64,000 nt of DNA, taken from contig NC_080056.1 of the NCBI RefSeq assembly GCF_026212465.1, forward strand, positions 18,362,879 through 18,426,878. The letters run 5' to 3'. Both the position numbers and the translations under genes were made by a program. Of this stretch, positions 23,091-37,314 are shown in pieces; within the stretch, counting starts at the first letter, position 1, and the number at the start of each line of letters is the position of its first letter. Below the pieces are notes generated by a model. That model saw nothing but the letters and a program-made list of their open reading frames with translations. It was not told the DNA's origin and searched no databases. This DNA is from Amaranthus tricolor (lineage: Eukaryota; Streptophyta; Magnoliopsida; Caryophyllales; Amaranthaceae).

Positions 23091-24219
23091 GGTTGTTTCT
23101 CAGAACACCCCTTCAACGTTTAAGTCAGATTAGGAAATCGAAGTCAAGAAATCATACTTGAATGAATACAAGATTAACGAATTGGTGTAATGAATTTAAA
23201 TTAATTATGTGAGGGTTTATATATCAACTGGAAGTTGGATCAGTGTAAATTTTGGCAGGGTAACGGTAGCAATATGTGAGCTTAGCGATAAATGAATTGA
23301 TAAGTAAGTATTACTTGATGGGCAAGTTTTGGTCTTGGAAGGTCAACAGGTCCCTTAACAGAAAATCTAAGTTTGGTGAACGGGGTAATTTGGTCATTTT
23401 ACCGAAATGAATAAATAAAATAAATAAATAAATAAATCAAATAAATGTTACGATAATATTCCTCATACCATTTTATTCTTCATCCTTCATCTCCTCTTTC
23501 AATTTCAGCTCTACTTATTTTCATTTGTATCGTTTGACTTTCATTTCCCCTTAAATATTTGCTTTCAATACAAGAATATTTGAAAGGAACATAACACACG
23601 CTTTCTTTTAGTAATGAAAATGTTCATGTCTTACTCAAAGAGAGTGTTTCTTTTAGGATGACATTGATAGAAAGATTGAATCAAATAAGGTTTTATTTTT
23701 TAAAATAAATTTTTAAAAATACTTCAGAATATTTTAATTTCAAAATAGGTGTCTTAGTATCTAAGCCTAATGCGTAAAGAATTTTGAATTTTTTTGACCA
23801 GTTTTTTTGTTCACTGTAGTAACAACGAATAAATACCTTAGCTTTGGCATGAAGATGCTTATTTTAGAAATTAAAAATTGCCAATACTTATTATGAGATT
23901 TAGTTTTTAAATTAAGTTTACTTTTTTCAAATTTTCACATTGACACTTCTTATGGGTTATAAGATGCTTCACATCCATTTTACCACTGCTTAGAAAGTCG
24001 AAGTGTAGAGGCCACTAGTTTTTGTAGTGGAACACACCAATAATATCAATTTCCTTACTCAAAATTAACTCATTTTTATAATAAACAGGAAGATTATAAC
24101 CTTTAGTCTCAAATACAAACGTAGTAAAAATCAAGAAAGATAAGTTAAAATGGTAAAAAGTTAAATTTTATAGCCAATTGAGAGACATATATAGATGAAA
24201 TAGAAAAGTAAGTTGAATA
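23091..24219. other. AT-rich non-coding stretch
   Basis: No gene is visible. A short (AAAT)n run lies at about 23407-23440. The start ('ggggggttgtttctcagaacacccc') may be the broken edge of the Tat element or part of another LTR. I see no target duplication. Confidence 0.4.
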
Positions 24220-24224
24220 TGTAT
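24220..24224. repeat. Left target duplication of the chromovirus
   Basis: TGTAT, matched by TGTAT at 38186-38190 at the far end of the element. Confidence 0.8.
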
Positions 24225-26837
<2,613 letters not shown>

Positions 26838-27043
26838 GACTACCCCCCTTAAAAGAAGTCACGCCCTCGTAACTTGAATGGCAACGAAAAAAAAAACGCA
26901 GGACACGCACACTATCTTAACACGACACTCGTAAAGAGGCAAGAATATAAGTCAAAGAGGTTACGCCCTCACAAAACACTCGCGCGAAATTCCTATCGCC
27001 TTCTACCTCCCTTAGGAAGTTACGTCCCCATAACGCTACTAAC

Positions 27044-28489
27044 CTAAAAGAGATGAGGGTACTTTGCTCGCATTGAGTCCTCCATTTCCCATGTAGCCGC
27101 TTCATGTTCGTGATTTGACCACAAGACTTTTACCATAGATATATCCTTCCATCGTGTACTACGGACCTTCGTGTCCAAGATTCTAACCGGTTGCTCAAAG
27201 TAAGACAAGAATGTATCCAAATCTAAAGGTTCGGGATCTAAGACATGAGAGGCTGCGGCATGATATCGCTTAAGCTGTGACACATGAAATACGTCATGTA
27301 CCTTTTCAAAGGAGTTTGGAAGGGCTAACCGATATGCCACCTTACCCACACGTTCCAAAATTTCATATGGTCCTATGAATCGAGGGATCAACTTTCCACG
27401 AGCACCAAAACGCACTACTCCGCGCATGGGTTACACGCGAAGTAATACCCGTTCGCCCACGATGAACTCTTATGATCGTCGTTTTAAATCAGCATAAGAC
27501 TTTTGACGATCCTGTACCGCTTTCAAACGATCCCTTATCAACTTCACTTTTTCAGTCATCTGAAATAACAACTCAAGTCCTAAGGTCACCGCTTCGGTGA
27601 AATCATCCTAATAAACCGGACTACGACAACGACGTCCATACAAAACCTCGAATGGAGCCATCTGTATAGATGCTTGATAACTGTTATTGTAAGAAAATTC
27701 GACCAAATCCAAATGTTCATCCCACGACCCTTGCCATTCCATGGCAATAGCGCGCAACATATCTTCAAGTATCTGATTTGTCCGTTCCGTCTGCCCATTC
27801 GTCTGCGGATGGAAAGACATACTATAAAGCAACGTAGTACTCATTGCCTGTTGCAAGGTTTTCAAAAATTGTGACAGATACCGTGTATCTCTATCGGACA
27901 CAATAGTGCGGGGCACACCGTGAAATCGCACGACATACTTAATGTAAGCTCGAGCTAATTGTTCCATCTCCCAACGACAGTTCATAGGAATGAAACGTGC
28001 TGATTTAGTCAAACGATCCACTATTACCCATAACGCATCATTTCCCGCCTTCGTTCGGGGTAAACCCACAATAAAATCCATAGAGATATCATCCCACTTC
28101 CATACCGGTATCTCCAAATGTTACACTAAACCTCCTGGTCTTTTATGCTCACCTTTGACCTTTTGACAAGTCATACAGCGCGAGACATAATCCGCAATAT
28201 CCTTCTTCATCCCAGACCACCAAAACATTAACTTAAGGTCTTGATTCATTTTGTCACCGCCCGGATGGACTGAAAATTTCGTACAATGGGCCTCACCCAA
28301 AATAGGTTCCTTCAAAGATTCCTCCCCTGTCGGTAAACACCAGCAACCATTGAACCTCAAGCTCCCATCTTCATGAACAAAGAATCCCTCCGCTTTTCCT
28401 TCCCGAACTTGTTCCTTCAACTTAAACAGTTTCGGGTCTTTATCCTGGGAATTCAAAATTTCTTCAAAGAACGAAGGTCGAATAGACAA
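27044..28489 (-). pseudogene. Chromovirus integrase with C-terminal chromodomain
   Basis: Three in-register ORFs on the minus strand. 28121-28489 has the HHCC zinc domain (HPGGDKM, CMTCQKVKG). 27608-28117 has the catalytic core with WDDISMDFIVGLP (D), VSDRDTRY (D) and TNGQTERTNQILEDMLR (E). 27044-27427 has the C-terminal domain (GPYEILERVG, VFHVSQLKRY) and then a chromodomain (KVLWSNHEHEAATWE). It would insert cDNA, with the chromodomain reading histone marks to steer insertion. Stops near 28118-28120, 27608-27610, 27476 and 27430 inactivate it. Chromodomain and core motifs place it in the chromoviruses. Confidence 0.92.
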
Positions 28490-28504
28490 AGCATTCAGAC
28501 ATCC

Positions 28505-29020
28505 CTATAATTCACCCTTACGCACCACTTCCAAGTTCAACCTCGCAAAATCCGGATGCAATTCTTCAACTCCGTCCAAGGCGGACAACGAGTGATCGGA
28601 CTTCCTACTCAACGCATTAGCTACTAAATTTGCTCGTCCCTCATGATATATGAACTCCAAATCATAATCTGTCATCAACTCTAGCCACCGACGTTGTCGC
28701 ATGTTTAAATCGGGCTGAGTGTAGAGATACTTTAGACTCTGATGATCAGTGTAGATCCTACATTTGACGCCATACAAGTAATGCCGCCATATTTTGAGAG
28801 CAAATACTATAGCAGCTAACTCTAGATCATGCGTAGGATAATAAACTTCATGTACTTTCAACTGTCTTGATGCGTAAGCAATCACCTTACGGTCCTGCAT
28901 CAGTACACAACCCAATCCTTTCTCTGATGCGTCACTGTAAACAGTATAATCCAACTTTGGGTCAGGTAGAGTAAGAACAGGGGCCGTAGTTAACCTTTCC
29001 TTCAAAGTCACGAAGGCCTG
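28505..29020 (-). pseudogene. Chromovirus RNase H with RT connection
   Basis: The minus-strand ORF starts with the connection motif [15 protein letters not shown], then [18 protein letters not shown] and [24 protein letters not shown], the standard gypsy RNase H blocks. [11 protein letters not shown] and [14 protein letters not shown] follow. A stop replaces a codon before the integrase. Its upstream junction with RT is broken by the solo LTR at 29026. Confidence 0.92.
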
Positions 29021-29527
29021 TTCACTGTAACGACCCGATTTAAGTGACCTGGAAATCCATATGAAAATACAAATTTCGGTTCACTCTTTGGACTCTAGAG
29101 TAGACTTTTCCCTAGGATCGTCAACGTTCCATCGTTAAAGAAATATAGCTAAAACAGAAAACAGTACCAGCGTGAAAGAAAAATAAGTCAGCGGAAGCTC
29201 TTACGTACAACTCGAGAGCCTAAGCGGAAGCGAAAAGAAAACTACACTATCTCATGTTACATAAGTACAGAGTTTCTTTCTACTCATAATCCAATACAAA
29301 AAGGTAAAGCATAGTCTTGATGATTACGGGTTCTAAGTCGAGACCTCACTCCAAACCCCACCTGCAATCAACCTACTAGTCGTCGTATGACAACACAAAG
29401 TAGGTTCCAAAGAAAACAAACCAATAAACGTTAGAGACTTCATTCAAATATCAATCAGGTTGAATACAAGCAATATGTTTATCCTAGCATGCATAGGCTC
29501 TAATACATTCATTATTAGTTAATCCCA

Positions 29528-29640
29528 ACTTGTAACGTTGCCCGTCCTGTTCGGGTCGTTCAAGTATAAATCATTCATTATTAGATAATTCCAACTTGTA
29601 ACGTTGCTCGTCCTGTTCGGGTCGTTCAAGTATAAACCAA
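29528..29640. repeat. 66-bp direct repeat with CCCG...CGGG hairpin motif
   Basis: 'acttgtaacgttg' occurs at 29528 and 29594, each followed by CGTCCTGTTCGGGTCGTT. A third related motif lies near 29697. The 3' LTR has fewer copies (24754 and a worn one at 24850). Confidence 0.75.
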
Positions 29641-31121
29641 TCCTTTTGGTGGAATACACTTGGGAGAGCTAATCCCAAGGCAACCACCAACCTAAGACGT
29701 TGCCCGTCCTGTTCGGGTCGTCAAAGGCTAAAGTATGCATACCCCCATGGTGACCGTAATGATCCAAAACTGTCATGGGAACAATAATTGTAATAATCCA
29801 AACCAATACGTTAACCCCTTTGGGTAACTTAACACAACCAAATGTCAACCCCTTTGGGTGACAAGCACATAAATTCTCAACTTCCAATTAATTTATTTCA
29901 AATTATTAGAGATGTCTAATCCTTATGTGATTTACAATGCCTCGATTAGAAATGAAACAACAATACTTGCAATACCACATAAACAGTATGGTCTAAGCGT
30001 GTACGTTTAAGCGCTGCAACCAAGAGATATTTAATCACGATAGAAATTTCACTCTCTTATGAATCGAGGTCCTAAATAACACATACACAAAATGACCACG
30101 TATTACAACGTTATTACACCTTAATCCACTCTACTCAAATGTTACTAAGACTTGATAATTTTAAATGTTTACATCCAATACCCATTAGTTCTAAACTTTA
30201 CATATTAACCAGAAACTTAAACGAACAGTTCGGACAGTTTAGAAAAATCAAATGAAAAATCCGAGTTCGCCACTGCGTCCGGAACGCGTCAATTACCTTA
30301 GTTACCAATTTTCATAATTTCTAACATCCAATTACTATTTTTAATTATTTTAAGCGTTTAATGAGTTTTTAACGCATCGGTACATAAAACAACGGAACAA
30401 GACTAACGTATCCGGATCGGCACCTTTACCGAGACAGAACTGCTGCTGCCCGGAAAAGTATTATGTTTTTTTATCATTATAATAATAATAATTATTTTTA
30501 TATATACATTATTCAAATGATTAACCCTTTAAATCTCATGACCCAAAAACTCTAGCAAGGTCACAATCACCAAATCCTTCAAGAGACTTACAATTTCATA
30601 AATTATGATAACTAAATTTAATACTTAATTCTCTTAACAAATTAAAATTTTGTAGAGAATTACAAAATCAATTCACCCTTTTAAATCAAGACGTATTTAT
30701 AAATATAACACTATCCTTCAAACAAATCAAATTTTGCTAAAGTATATATAAATTCTTGGATGACTACATTACTTCATCCATACCATTTAAATTTCATCTA
30801 TCAAATTGAAATTTTGTTAGAGAAAATATAGCATAAGAAATTTATTTAAATATCAAAATAACTTCAAATTCTTAATTCTTATAACAAATTTAAATTTTGT
30901 TCAAGAATAATGATCATGAAGTTCTTTTCCTAATCTTTTTAACAAATTATAGTTTATTAAAGGATTATTAGAGAAAATTTTTATATATAAAAGAAAAATA
31001 TTTAATCCTCCTACAAGTCATAGGATATCATCATACATAAAATATAATTCATTTTAGAAATCTTGTTTATAAAATATATAATTAACAATTCAATTAAACT
31101 TACCCTTTGATCAAAAGATTG

Positions 31122-31129
31122 GATGGAAC
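31122..31129. repeat. Left target duplication of the hAT element
   Basis: GATGGAAC, repeated exactly at 32084-32091. The uninterrupted site is seen in the other LTR copies ('gattggatggaacaac' near 26280). Confidence 0.95.
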
Positions 31130-32083
31130 TAGACCTGGGAAAACGGTCAGTCGGTCGGGTTTTGGGTCGGATCAATTTCAGTCGGGTCATTTTCGGGTCG
31201 GGTCAGTTTCGGATCAGGTCAGTTTTAGGTCGGATCACTCTGGGTTTCGGGTAGGTTCGGATTGACCCAACGGGTTACCATAAAACATTAGAATATCCAA
31301 TCGACTAATTCAACATAAAAAAAAATCATTAAAATGTCTAAAAAAAATCATTAGAGAAATTACATGTACGATTTTCAAAAAATAGTTGGTATGTCAGGTT
31401 CATTTAAGTGCAAGAAAAATAGGGAAATTAATACTTATTTTGAAAGACATGTAAGATACGCGCTTTATAAAAGTTATTTTGTTTATTATAATTGTAACGT
31501 TAGATAAAAATGACGTTAAAATAATCTTCACAATTTTCATGTTGGAAAGATATACAACTAACTAAGTACTTATTTCGTCTTATAAGATACGCGTTTTATA
31601 ATTTAGGGTAGCGACATTCGTTTTTTGAAAAGCTCATTCAAACGTGTGAAACGTTCGTATAAATTATATTGATTTGCTTACTGAAATGTAGAAGAATTAA
31701 AAACTCATTTGACTAATTTAACAAGATACATGTATTCAATTAAGATGATTATAACGTCCTGTTTTTAAAGAAAAATAATTACGATGGCTAAAAAGACGTT
31801 AAATACGTGTTTTTTGAGATCTATTGATGAGTTTTAGGGTTCAAGTGATATACTCAATATGTTGAGATACTTTGAAAACTAAAATTTTATTTGAAATGAA
31901 TTCTAACATTGAAATTACTCTAAAAATTGATATTAAATCTGTCAAAACGGGTCGGTTTCCGGTCGGGTAATTATAGGGTCGGTCATGTTTCGGATTATGT
32001 CGCTTTAAGGTCGGTCGGGTTCAGGTTTTGTCGGGTCGGGTCCCGGGTTCATTTTCGGGTCGGATCAAATTTTCCCAGGTCTA
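31130..32083. mobile_element. Non-autonomous hAT element (954 bp)
   Basis: Terminal inverted repeats TAGACCTGGGAAAA and TTTTCCCAGGTCTA, with a perfect 8-bp target duplication, the hallmark of the hAT superfamily. Both ends carry arrays of 'gggtcgg' and 'ggtcggg' motifs as subterminal repeats, likely transposase binding sites. The interior is AT-rich and without a transposase ORF, so it would need a hAT transposase in trans. The empty site is preserved in two sister LTR copies. Confidence 0.95.
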
Positions 32084-32407
32084 GATGGAACACAAGAAAT
32101 TTTTTTTTCTTTTGAATGCCAAAACAAGGAACAAAGGGAAAAGGACTTTTCAGAATTTTTTTGTGGCTCTTGAGACAATTGGGAAAAGTTATGAAAATCA
32201 AGAAGGCTTATGAATTAATAGGCCATTTACAACAAGACCATAATTGTGCTATAATAATTATTAGAGGAGTTACACTCCTCCCATGCACACAACCGGCCAC
32301 CCCTCCATTTTCCCTATTTATTATTATTTTTATTTATTTATTTTTATTTTTTTAATTAATTAATTAAGTAATTATTATATTATTGTTAAAACAGAAAAGA
32401 AACGTCA

Positions 32408-33385
32408 GTCCACTCGAAATTCTTCTTTCTTCATCAACGAAGTCATAGGCCGGGCAATACCCGAGAAATCCTTGACAAAACGACGGTAATACCCAGCCAA
32501 GCCCAAGAAACTTCGTACTTCGGTGACATTCTTTGGTGACAACCAACTTCGAACTGCCTCTATTTTTGCCGGATCAACCGAGACGCCCTCCTTAGACACA
32601 AAATGTCCCAAAAATGAGACCTTTTCCAACCAGAAGTCACATTTTGACAATTTTGCGTATAACTTTTTTTCTCGCAGGGTTTGCAGGACTAAATGTAGAT
32701 GTTTCTAATGATCATCCCGGTCTTTCGAATAGACCAATATGTCATCAATAAAGACCACCACAAACTTATCCAAAAACGCACTAACTACTTGATTCATCAA
32801 ACACATGAATGCAGCTGGAGCATTGGTTAATCCAAAAGGCATCACAGTGAACTCATAATGCCCATAACGTGTTCTCAAAGCTGTTTTATATATATCCCCT
32901 TCAGCTATCCTTAGCTGGTGATAACCCGATCTTAAATCAATTTTTGAAAAGATTCCAGCTCCTCTCAATTTATCGAATAAATCGTCGATGCGGGGTAACG
33001 GGTACTTGTTCTTAATGGTCACCTTATTTAGTTCCCTATAATCAATACATAAACTCAAACTGCCATCCTTCTTCCTTACAAAAAGAACCGGAGCCCCCTA
33101 AGGGGAAACACTAGGTCGGATATAACCCTTGTCCAATAATTCGTCAAGTTGAGACTTTAATTCCTCCATCTCCTTTGGAGCCATGCGATAAGGGGCCTTA
33201 GAAATCGGTCCCGTCCCAGGCACCAAGTCTATTGTGAAATCAATTTCCCTTTGAGGTGGCATGCCGGGAATTTCATCAGGAAAAACATCCAAAAATTCAT
33301 TCACCACTGCAATATTCTTAGGATCCTCCTTCTTCTTCCCCATTTGGCTGATATGACATAAGTACACAGGGTGTCCTTGCCTCAT
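32408..33385 (-). pseudogene. Chromovirus reverse transcriptase
   Basis: Minus-strand ORFs 33098-33385, 32705-33058 and 32405-32650 lie almost end to end. They contain [72 protein letters not shown] (catalytic DD), [13 protein letters not shown] and [15 protein letters not shown]. These are gypsy RT blocks in order. Stops replace the Trp of 'SVSPWGAP' (about 33098) and a codon after the FIDD block (32705-32707). The thumb end runs into the nested LTR at 32407. Confidence 0.93.
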
Positions 33386-33861
33386 GGTCTTTTTTGCAAT
33401 TTTCTACATCTAACCTTTTCCCCTCTTGGTCCTTCAAGCGACACTCTTTGCTCCCTACATTCTATAGTGGCTTTATATTCTCCTAACCAGTCCATCCCCA
33501 AAATTACCTCTAAGCCTTCCATATCTAACGCATACAAGTCACTTGGAAAAATGACTTTCCCTATTCTCAAGGGTACTTCCTTATACAATCTATCACAATT
33601 GTACAATTTTCCTGATGGAACAGCCATTGTATAAGAAACTTTTTCAAATGTTCCTAAATTCAACTCCTCTACTTTACTCTTTGCAAGAAATGAACATGTT
33701 GCACCCGAGTCAAAAAGTACATTAACAGCTACAAAATGAATGGTGAACGTACCTGTAACTACATCCGTTGCTTGGTCAACTTCCCTTGCACTGACCGTAG
33801 ATAACCGTCCACCAATCGGCTGTGCGTTTATTCCTCCCACTTTATTACCCCCACGTTGCAT
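33386..33861 (-). pseudogene. Chromovirus aspartic protease
   Basis: The minus-strand ORF contains NVLFDSGATCSFLAKS, the DSGA active site of retroviral-type proteases, and GMDWLGEYKATIEC, typical of gypsy protease-RT linkers. It would cut the Gag-Pol polyprotein. Its upstream link to gag is broken by a stop near 33993 and a frame change. Confidence 0.9.
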
Positions 33862-33992
33862 ACTTGACCCTTCGATCCGGTTACATCCACCTGGTCGTAT
33901 CCCCCACTAATAGGTCGCTGAAACCCATAATTACCATTTTCATATTGCAGGTTGACTTGCCTTACAAAGTTATTCGAATTCTGCTGCCGGTG

Positions 33993-34991
33993 CTACCCAC
34001 CCGGCTGTTGACTTCCAGCCCCTTTCTTGATGTAGCATTCATACTCCCTATGTCCCTTCTTGTGGCAAAAATTACATTCAACCAAATTCCCATCACAATC
34101 CTTTCTAGGATGATTTCCCCTGCATCTCCTACAGAAATACTTCCTTTCATTGCCATCTCGGTCCAGTAATGGCTTAGCAGGTTTCGCGTCTCCCCTAAAC
34201 CCAGAATTTGTATTAAACCTACTTCCTTGGAAATTTTCGAAATTTCTTGCTTTCTTCTGATAAAATTCCGACGAACTCCCTGAAGTCTGGCGTGTAATCT
34301 CTTTCCTCTTCCTAGGGACATTACCCTTTTCTTTTTCTTTCTCCTTCCTCAAAATATTCCCTATTTGAGACGCACGCTTATACATCTGTTCTAGGGTGTT
34401 ATAGCGGTCGCTCTCAATATGTTTTTGAATGTCATATGAAAATCCCAGTTCAAATCGCTGCATCTTTTTCTCCTCAGTGGGAACATCATCAGGACAGTAC
34501 TGAATATATTCCATAACTTTTCGATAATATTCATCAACAGTAATGTCTCCCATTTCCAAACGAGCGAACTCGTTCGACTTATCTTTTCTCACATGTAAAG
34601 GGTAAAATTTCTCTCGCATAGCCCTTTTAAATAAATCCCAAGTAAGGACTCCATCAGCTTGTTCTAGTAACCCAGATCTACTATTTGCCCACCAATAGTC
34701 GGCTTCACCAACCAAATAAAACGCAGCCTGGTTGACCTTCAATTCTTCTAGGTACTCAACTACATCAAAAAGTTTGTCAAATTCCCTCAACCATAGCTCG
34801 AGTTCCGATGGTTCCCCCTTATCATCGAAGGTCGAGGGCTTGCTCTGACTGATCCTTTTACTCATATCAGAGGCTAATTTCAACACAGATCTCTCTCGTG
34901 GAGTGCCTACATCCGCAAGTGCTCTTACTAAACTCCTTAGTGTATGGTTAGCATTGCTTCTAGACAGTCTTTTCCTAGAATTCGGAGGCAT
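33993..34991 (-). CDS. Chromovirus Gag (open frame)
   Basis: The ATG at 34991 was chosen over an upstream non-ATG codon at 35000. About 332 codons. The capsid part has ELELWLREFDKLFDVV, ADYWWANSRSG, WDLFKRAMREKFYPLH and EFARLEMGDITVDEYYRKV, blocks of the plant retrotransposon gag family. It ends with basic KEKEKEKGN and a CCHC-type knuckle (CNFCKKGHREYECY region, near residue 318), preceded by a second Cys/His cluster (FCRRCRGNHPRKDC). It would package the RNA into particles. The stop after QQPGG probably replaces a Trp and separates Gag from protease; most such elements encode one Gag-Pol polyprotein. The host is otherwise dead. Confidence 0.85.
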   Translation of the reverse strand: MPPNSRKRLSRSNANHTLRSLVRALADVGTPRERSVLKLASDMSKRISQSKPSTFDDKGEPSELELWLREFDKLFDVVEYLEELKVNQAAFYLVGEADYWWANSRSGLLEQADGVLTWDLFKRAMREKFYPLHVRKDKSNEFARLEMGDITVDEYYRKVMEYIQYCPDDVPTEEKKMQRFELGFSYDIQKHIESDRYNTLEQMYKRASQIGNILRKEKEKEKGNVPRKRKEITRQTSGSSSEFYQKKARNFENFQGSRFNTNSGFRGDAKPAKPLLDRDGNERKYFCRRCRGNHPRKDCDGNLVECNFCHKKGHREYECYIKKGAGSQQPGG

Positions 34992-35123
34992 CTTCTGCAA
35001 GCGAAAGAAAGGTGCTAGTCACAAGAATGTCCTAAGATTCGAAAATTTTGGAGAAAGAACAGAGTTTTGCTGAGTTTTTTTTTTGACTTAACATTTAATT
35101 ACGTATTTATTAGTACATAGGTG

Positions 35124-35127
<4 letters not shown>

Positions 35128-35213
<86 letters not shown>
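35128..35213. repeat. (TA)n microsatellite between gag and the leader ORF
   Basis: About 43 TA units in the chromovirus 5' untranslated region. The Ile-Tyr reading frame here is not a gene. Confidence 0.95.
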
Positions 35214-35216
<3 letters not shown>

Positions 35217-35420
35217 CTTAATAAAATACTGTAAAAGTGATTCAAATATATAACGCACATTACACCTCCTTTGAAAGAAGAACATACTATAATATTTTTA
35301 TTGATATTCCCCATACATCATAACTGATCCCCGCAAAACATTTACATCATTCATAAAAGATAAAAAAAAACTTAAAAAGAATAACTATAGGAAGGATATA
35401 AAAGAAAAGAAATAAAACAT

Positions 35421-36164
35421 TTAACGCCATGCGTCCCAAAAGTCAGTACACTCATCATAATTTGCTATGTCGAAATCCTCGTCATCAGCATCTTCCCCAA
35501 AATCAGAACTGGAACCTAAAGATGTTCTTTCGGATTCACTGTCAAAACCCCTAGGGTAGTTTGCTGGTGCTTCTTCCACTTCCTCCTCGGAATCCTCCTC
35601 CTCTGACCACCTCCTGACAAACTCATTCCCATAACCATACAGATCATAATGCGACCCCCAATTCTCTTCCTCATTTTCACTGGGAATCTCCATATATATA
35701 GGTGTTTCCCGCTTAGGCTCTCACATCTCAATATCACTTTCCACCTGGACCTCGGGTTCCACTCGTTGCAGATCAGGTAAAATCCGTTCGTCCATTGGTT
35801 TCACCGCTAGTTCAGGTTCATACCCTAAGTTGAGTTCTCCCTCTTCCATGAGTTCTTCCTCTTCTAAGGGTTCTTCTCGATGATTAACTCCATTAGGCTC
35901 CCCCATTGTAAGTTATACTCCCCTCCTAGTCTCGGATAAATAATACAACCTATTTAGGTCCAACTCTAAGTCGTAACATACCCTTTCGGCTTTTGTTTTA
36001 ACCATCAGCATTCTTTCCCTATAATCTCGGATACTTTCACCATCCCTTATCCTCCAAATATCATCATTAGAGACTTCTCTCCAGACAGTCTCTGGGTTAA
36101 ACATCGGTATTTCCCTAGAGTCACTGGGGGTGTGCGAGTCCATAAGTGTTTTTCTCTTATTCAT
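35421..36164 (-). pseudogene. Acidic ORF upstream of gag in the chromovirus leader
   Basis: A single minus-strand frame of 248 codons from ATG at 36164, broken by only two stops (TAA at 35913-35915 and a TGA near 35718-35720) with no frameshift. The first part resembles a charged gag-leader segment (TVWREVSNDDIWRIRDGES, ERMLMVKTKAERVCYD). The rest is very rich in Glu and Asp (EEPLEEEELMEEGE; SEEEDSEEEVEEAP). It lies between the 5' LTR and gag. I recognise no family. It could be an extra sense ORF carried by this lineage, a captured host fragment, or an N-terminal extension of gag. Confidence 0.6.
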
Positions 36165-36220
36165 ATTTCTTGATTCTACATGAAAGAATTAAAATAAAAC
36201 ATTACTTATCACCAAACAAC

Positions 36221-36965
36221 ATAGTATGCATACACCCATGGTGACCGTAATGATCCAAAACTACCATGGGAATAATAATTGTAATAATCCAAACCAGTAC
36301 ATTAACTCCTTAGGGTAACATAATCCAACCAAACGTCAACATCTTTGGGTGACAAACACATAAATTCTCAATTTCCAATTAATTTCTTTCAAATTATTTG
36401 AAGTGTCTAATCCTTATTGATTTACAATGCCTCAATTAGAAATGAAACAACACTACTTGCACAACTACATAAACAGTATGGTCTAAGCGTGTACCTTTAA
36501 GCGCTGCAACCAAACGATATTTAACCACGATAGAAATTTCGCCCTCTTATGAATCGAGGTCCTAAATAACACACATACAAAACAATCACGTATTAGAACG
36601 TGTTTACATATTTAATCCACTCCATACTACTAAGACATCACTAGGATTTGATAATTTTAAATGTTTTCATCAAATTCCTAATAGTTCCAATTTGTAAACT
36701 TTAACCAGAAACTTAAATGATCGATTTGGACAGTTTAGAAAATTCAAATGAAAAATCCGACTTTGTCGTTGCGTTCAGAACGCGTCAGTTACCTTGGGTA
36801 CCAAATTTCATAATTTCTTACATTTAATTACAATTTTTAATTATTTTAAGCGTTTAACGAATTTTTAACGCATCGGTACATAAAACAACGGAACACGACT
36901 AACGTTTCTGGATCGGCACCTTTACTGAGACAAAACTGCTGCTGCCCGAATTTTTTTTATCATTA

Positions 36966-37031
<66 letters not shown>

Positions 37032-37220
37032 CATTGTTCAAACGTTTAACACTTTAAATCCCATGATCATAATACATCTCAAAGGCCACATTCACAAAAT
37101 CCTTCAAGAAACTTCAAATTTCATAAATTATGATAATTAAATTAAATACTTAATTCTCTTAACAAATTAAAATTTTGTAGAGAATTATAAAACCAAATCA
37201 CCCTCCTTTTAAATCAAGAC

Positions 37221-37314
<94 letters not shown>

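Larger units (their letters stand above)
29026..32407 (-). mobile_element. Related solo LTR nested in the chromovirus pol
   Basis: Homologous along its length to the 24225-26837 LTR and in the same orientation, beginning TGTAACGACCCG. Its right end stops at 'aaacgtca', about 150 bp short of the expected TTACA end, so a deletion removed the end and a few pol codons. The left flank TTCAC and a near-match TCCAC (32409-32413) may be the worn target duplication. It contains a hAT element at 31130-32083 and a 66-bp tandem duplication at about 29528-29640. Confidence 0.85.

Noticed and set aside
33822..34169. 115-codon plus-strand hydrophobic frame
   Set aside because: It is a shadow of the minus-strand gag; hydrophobicity arises from the complement of charged codons.
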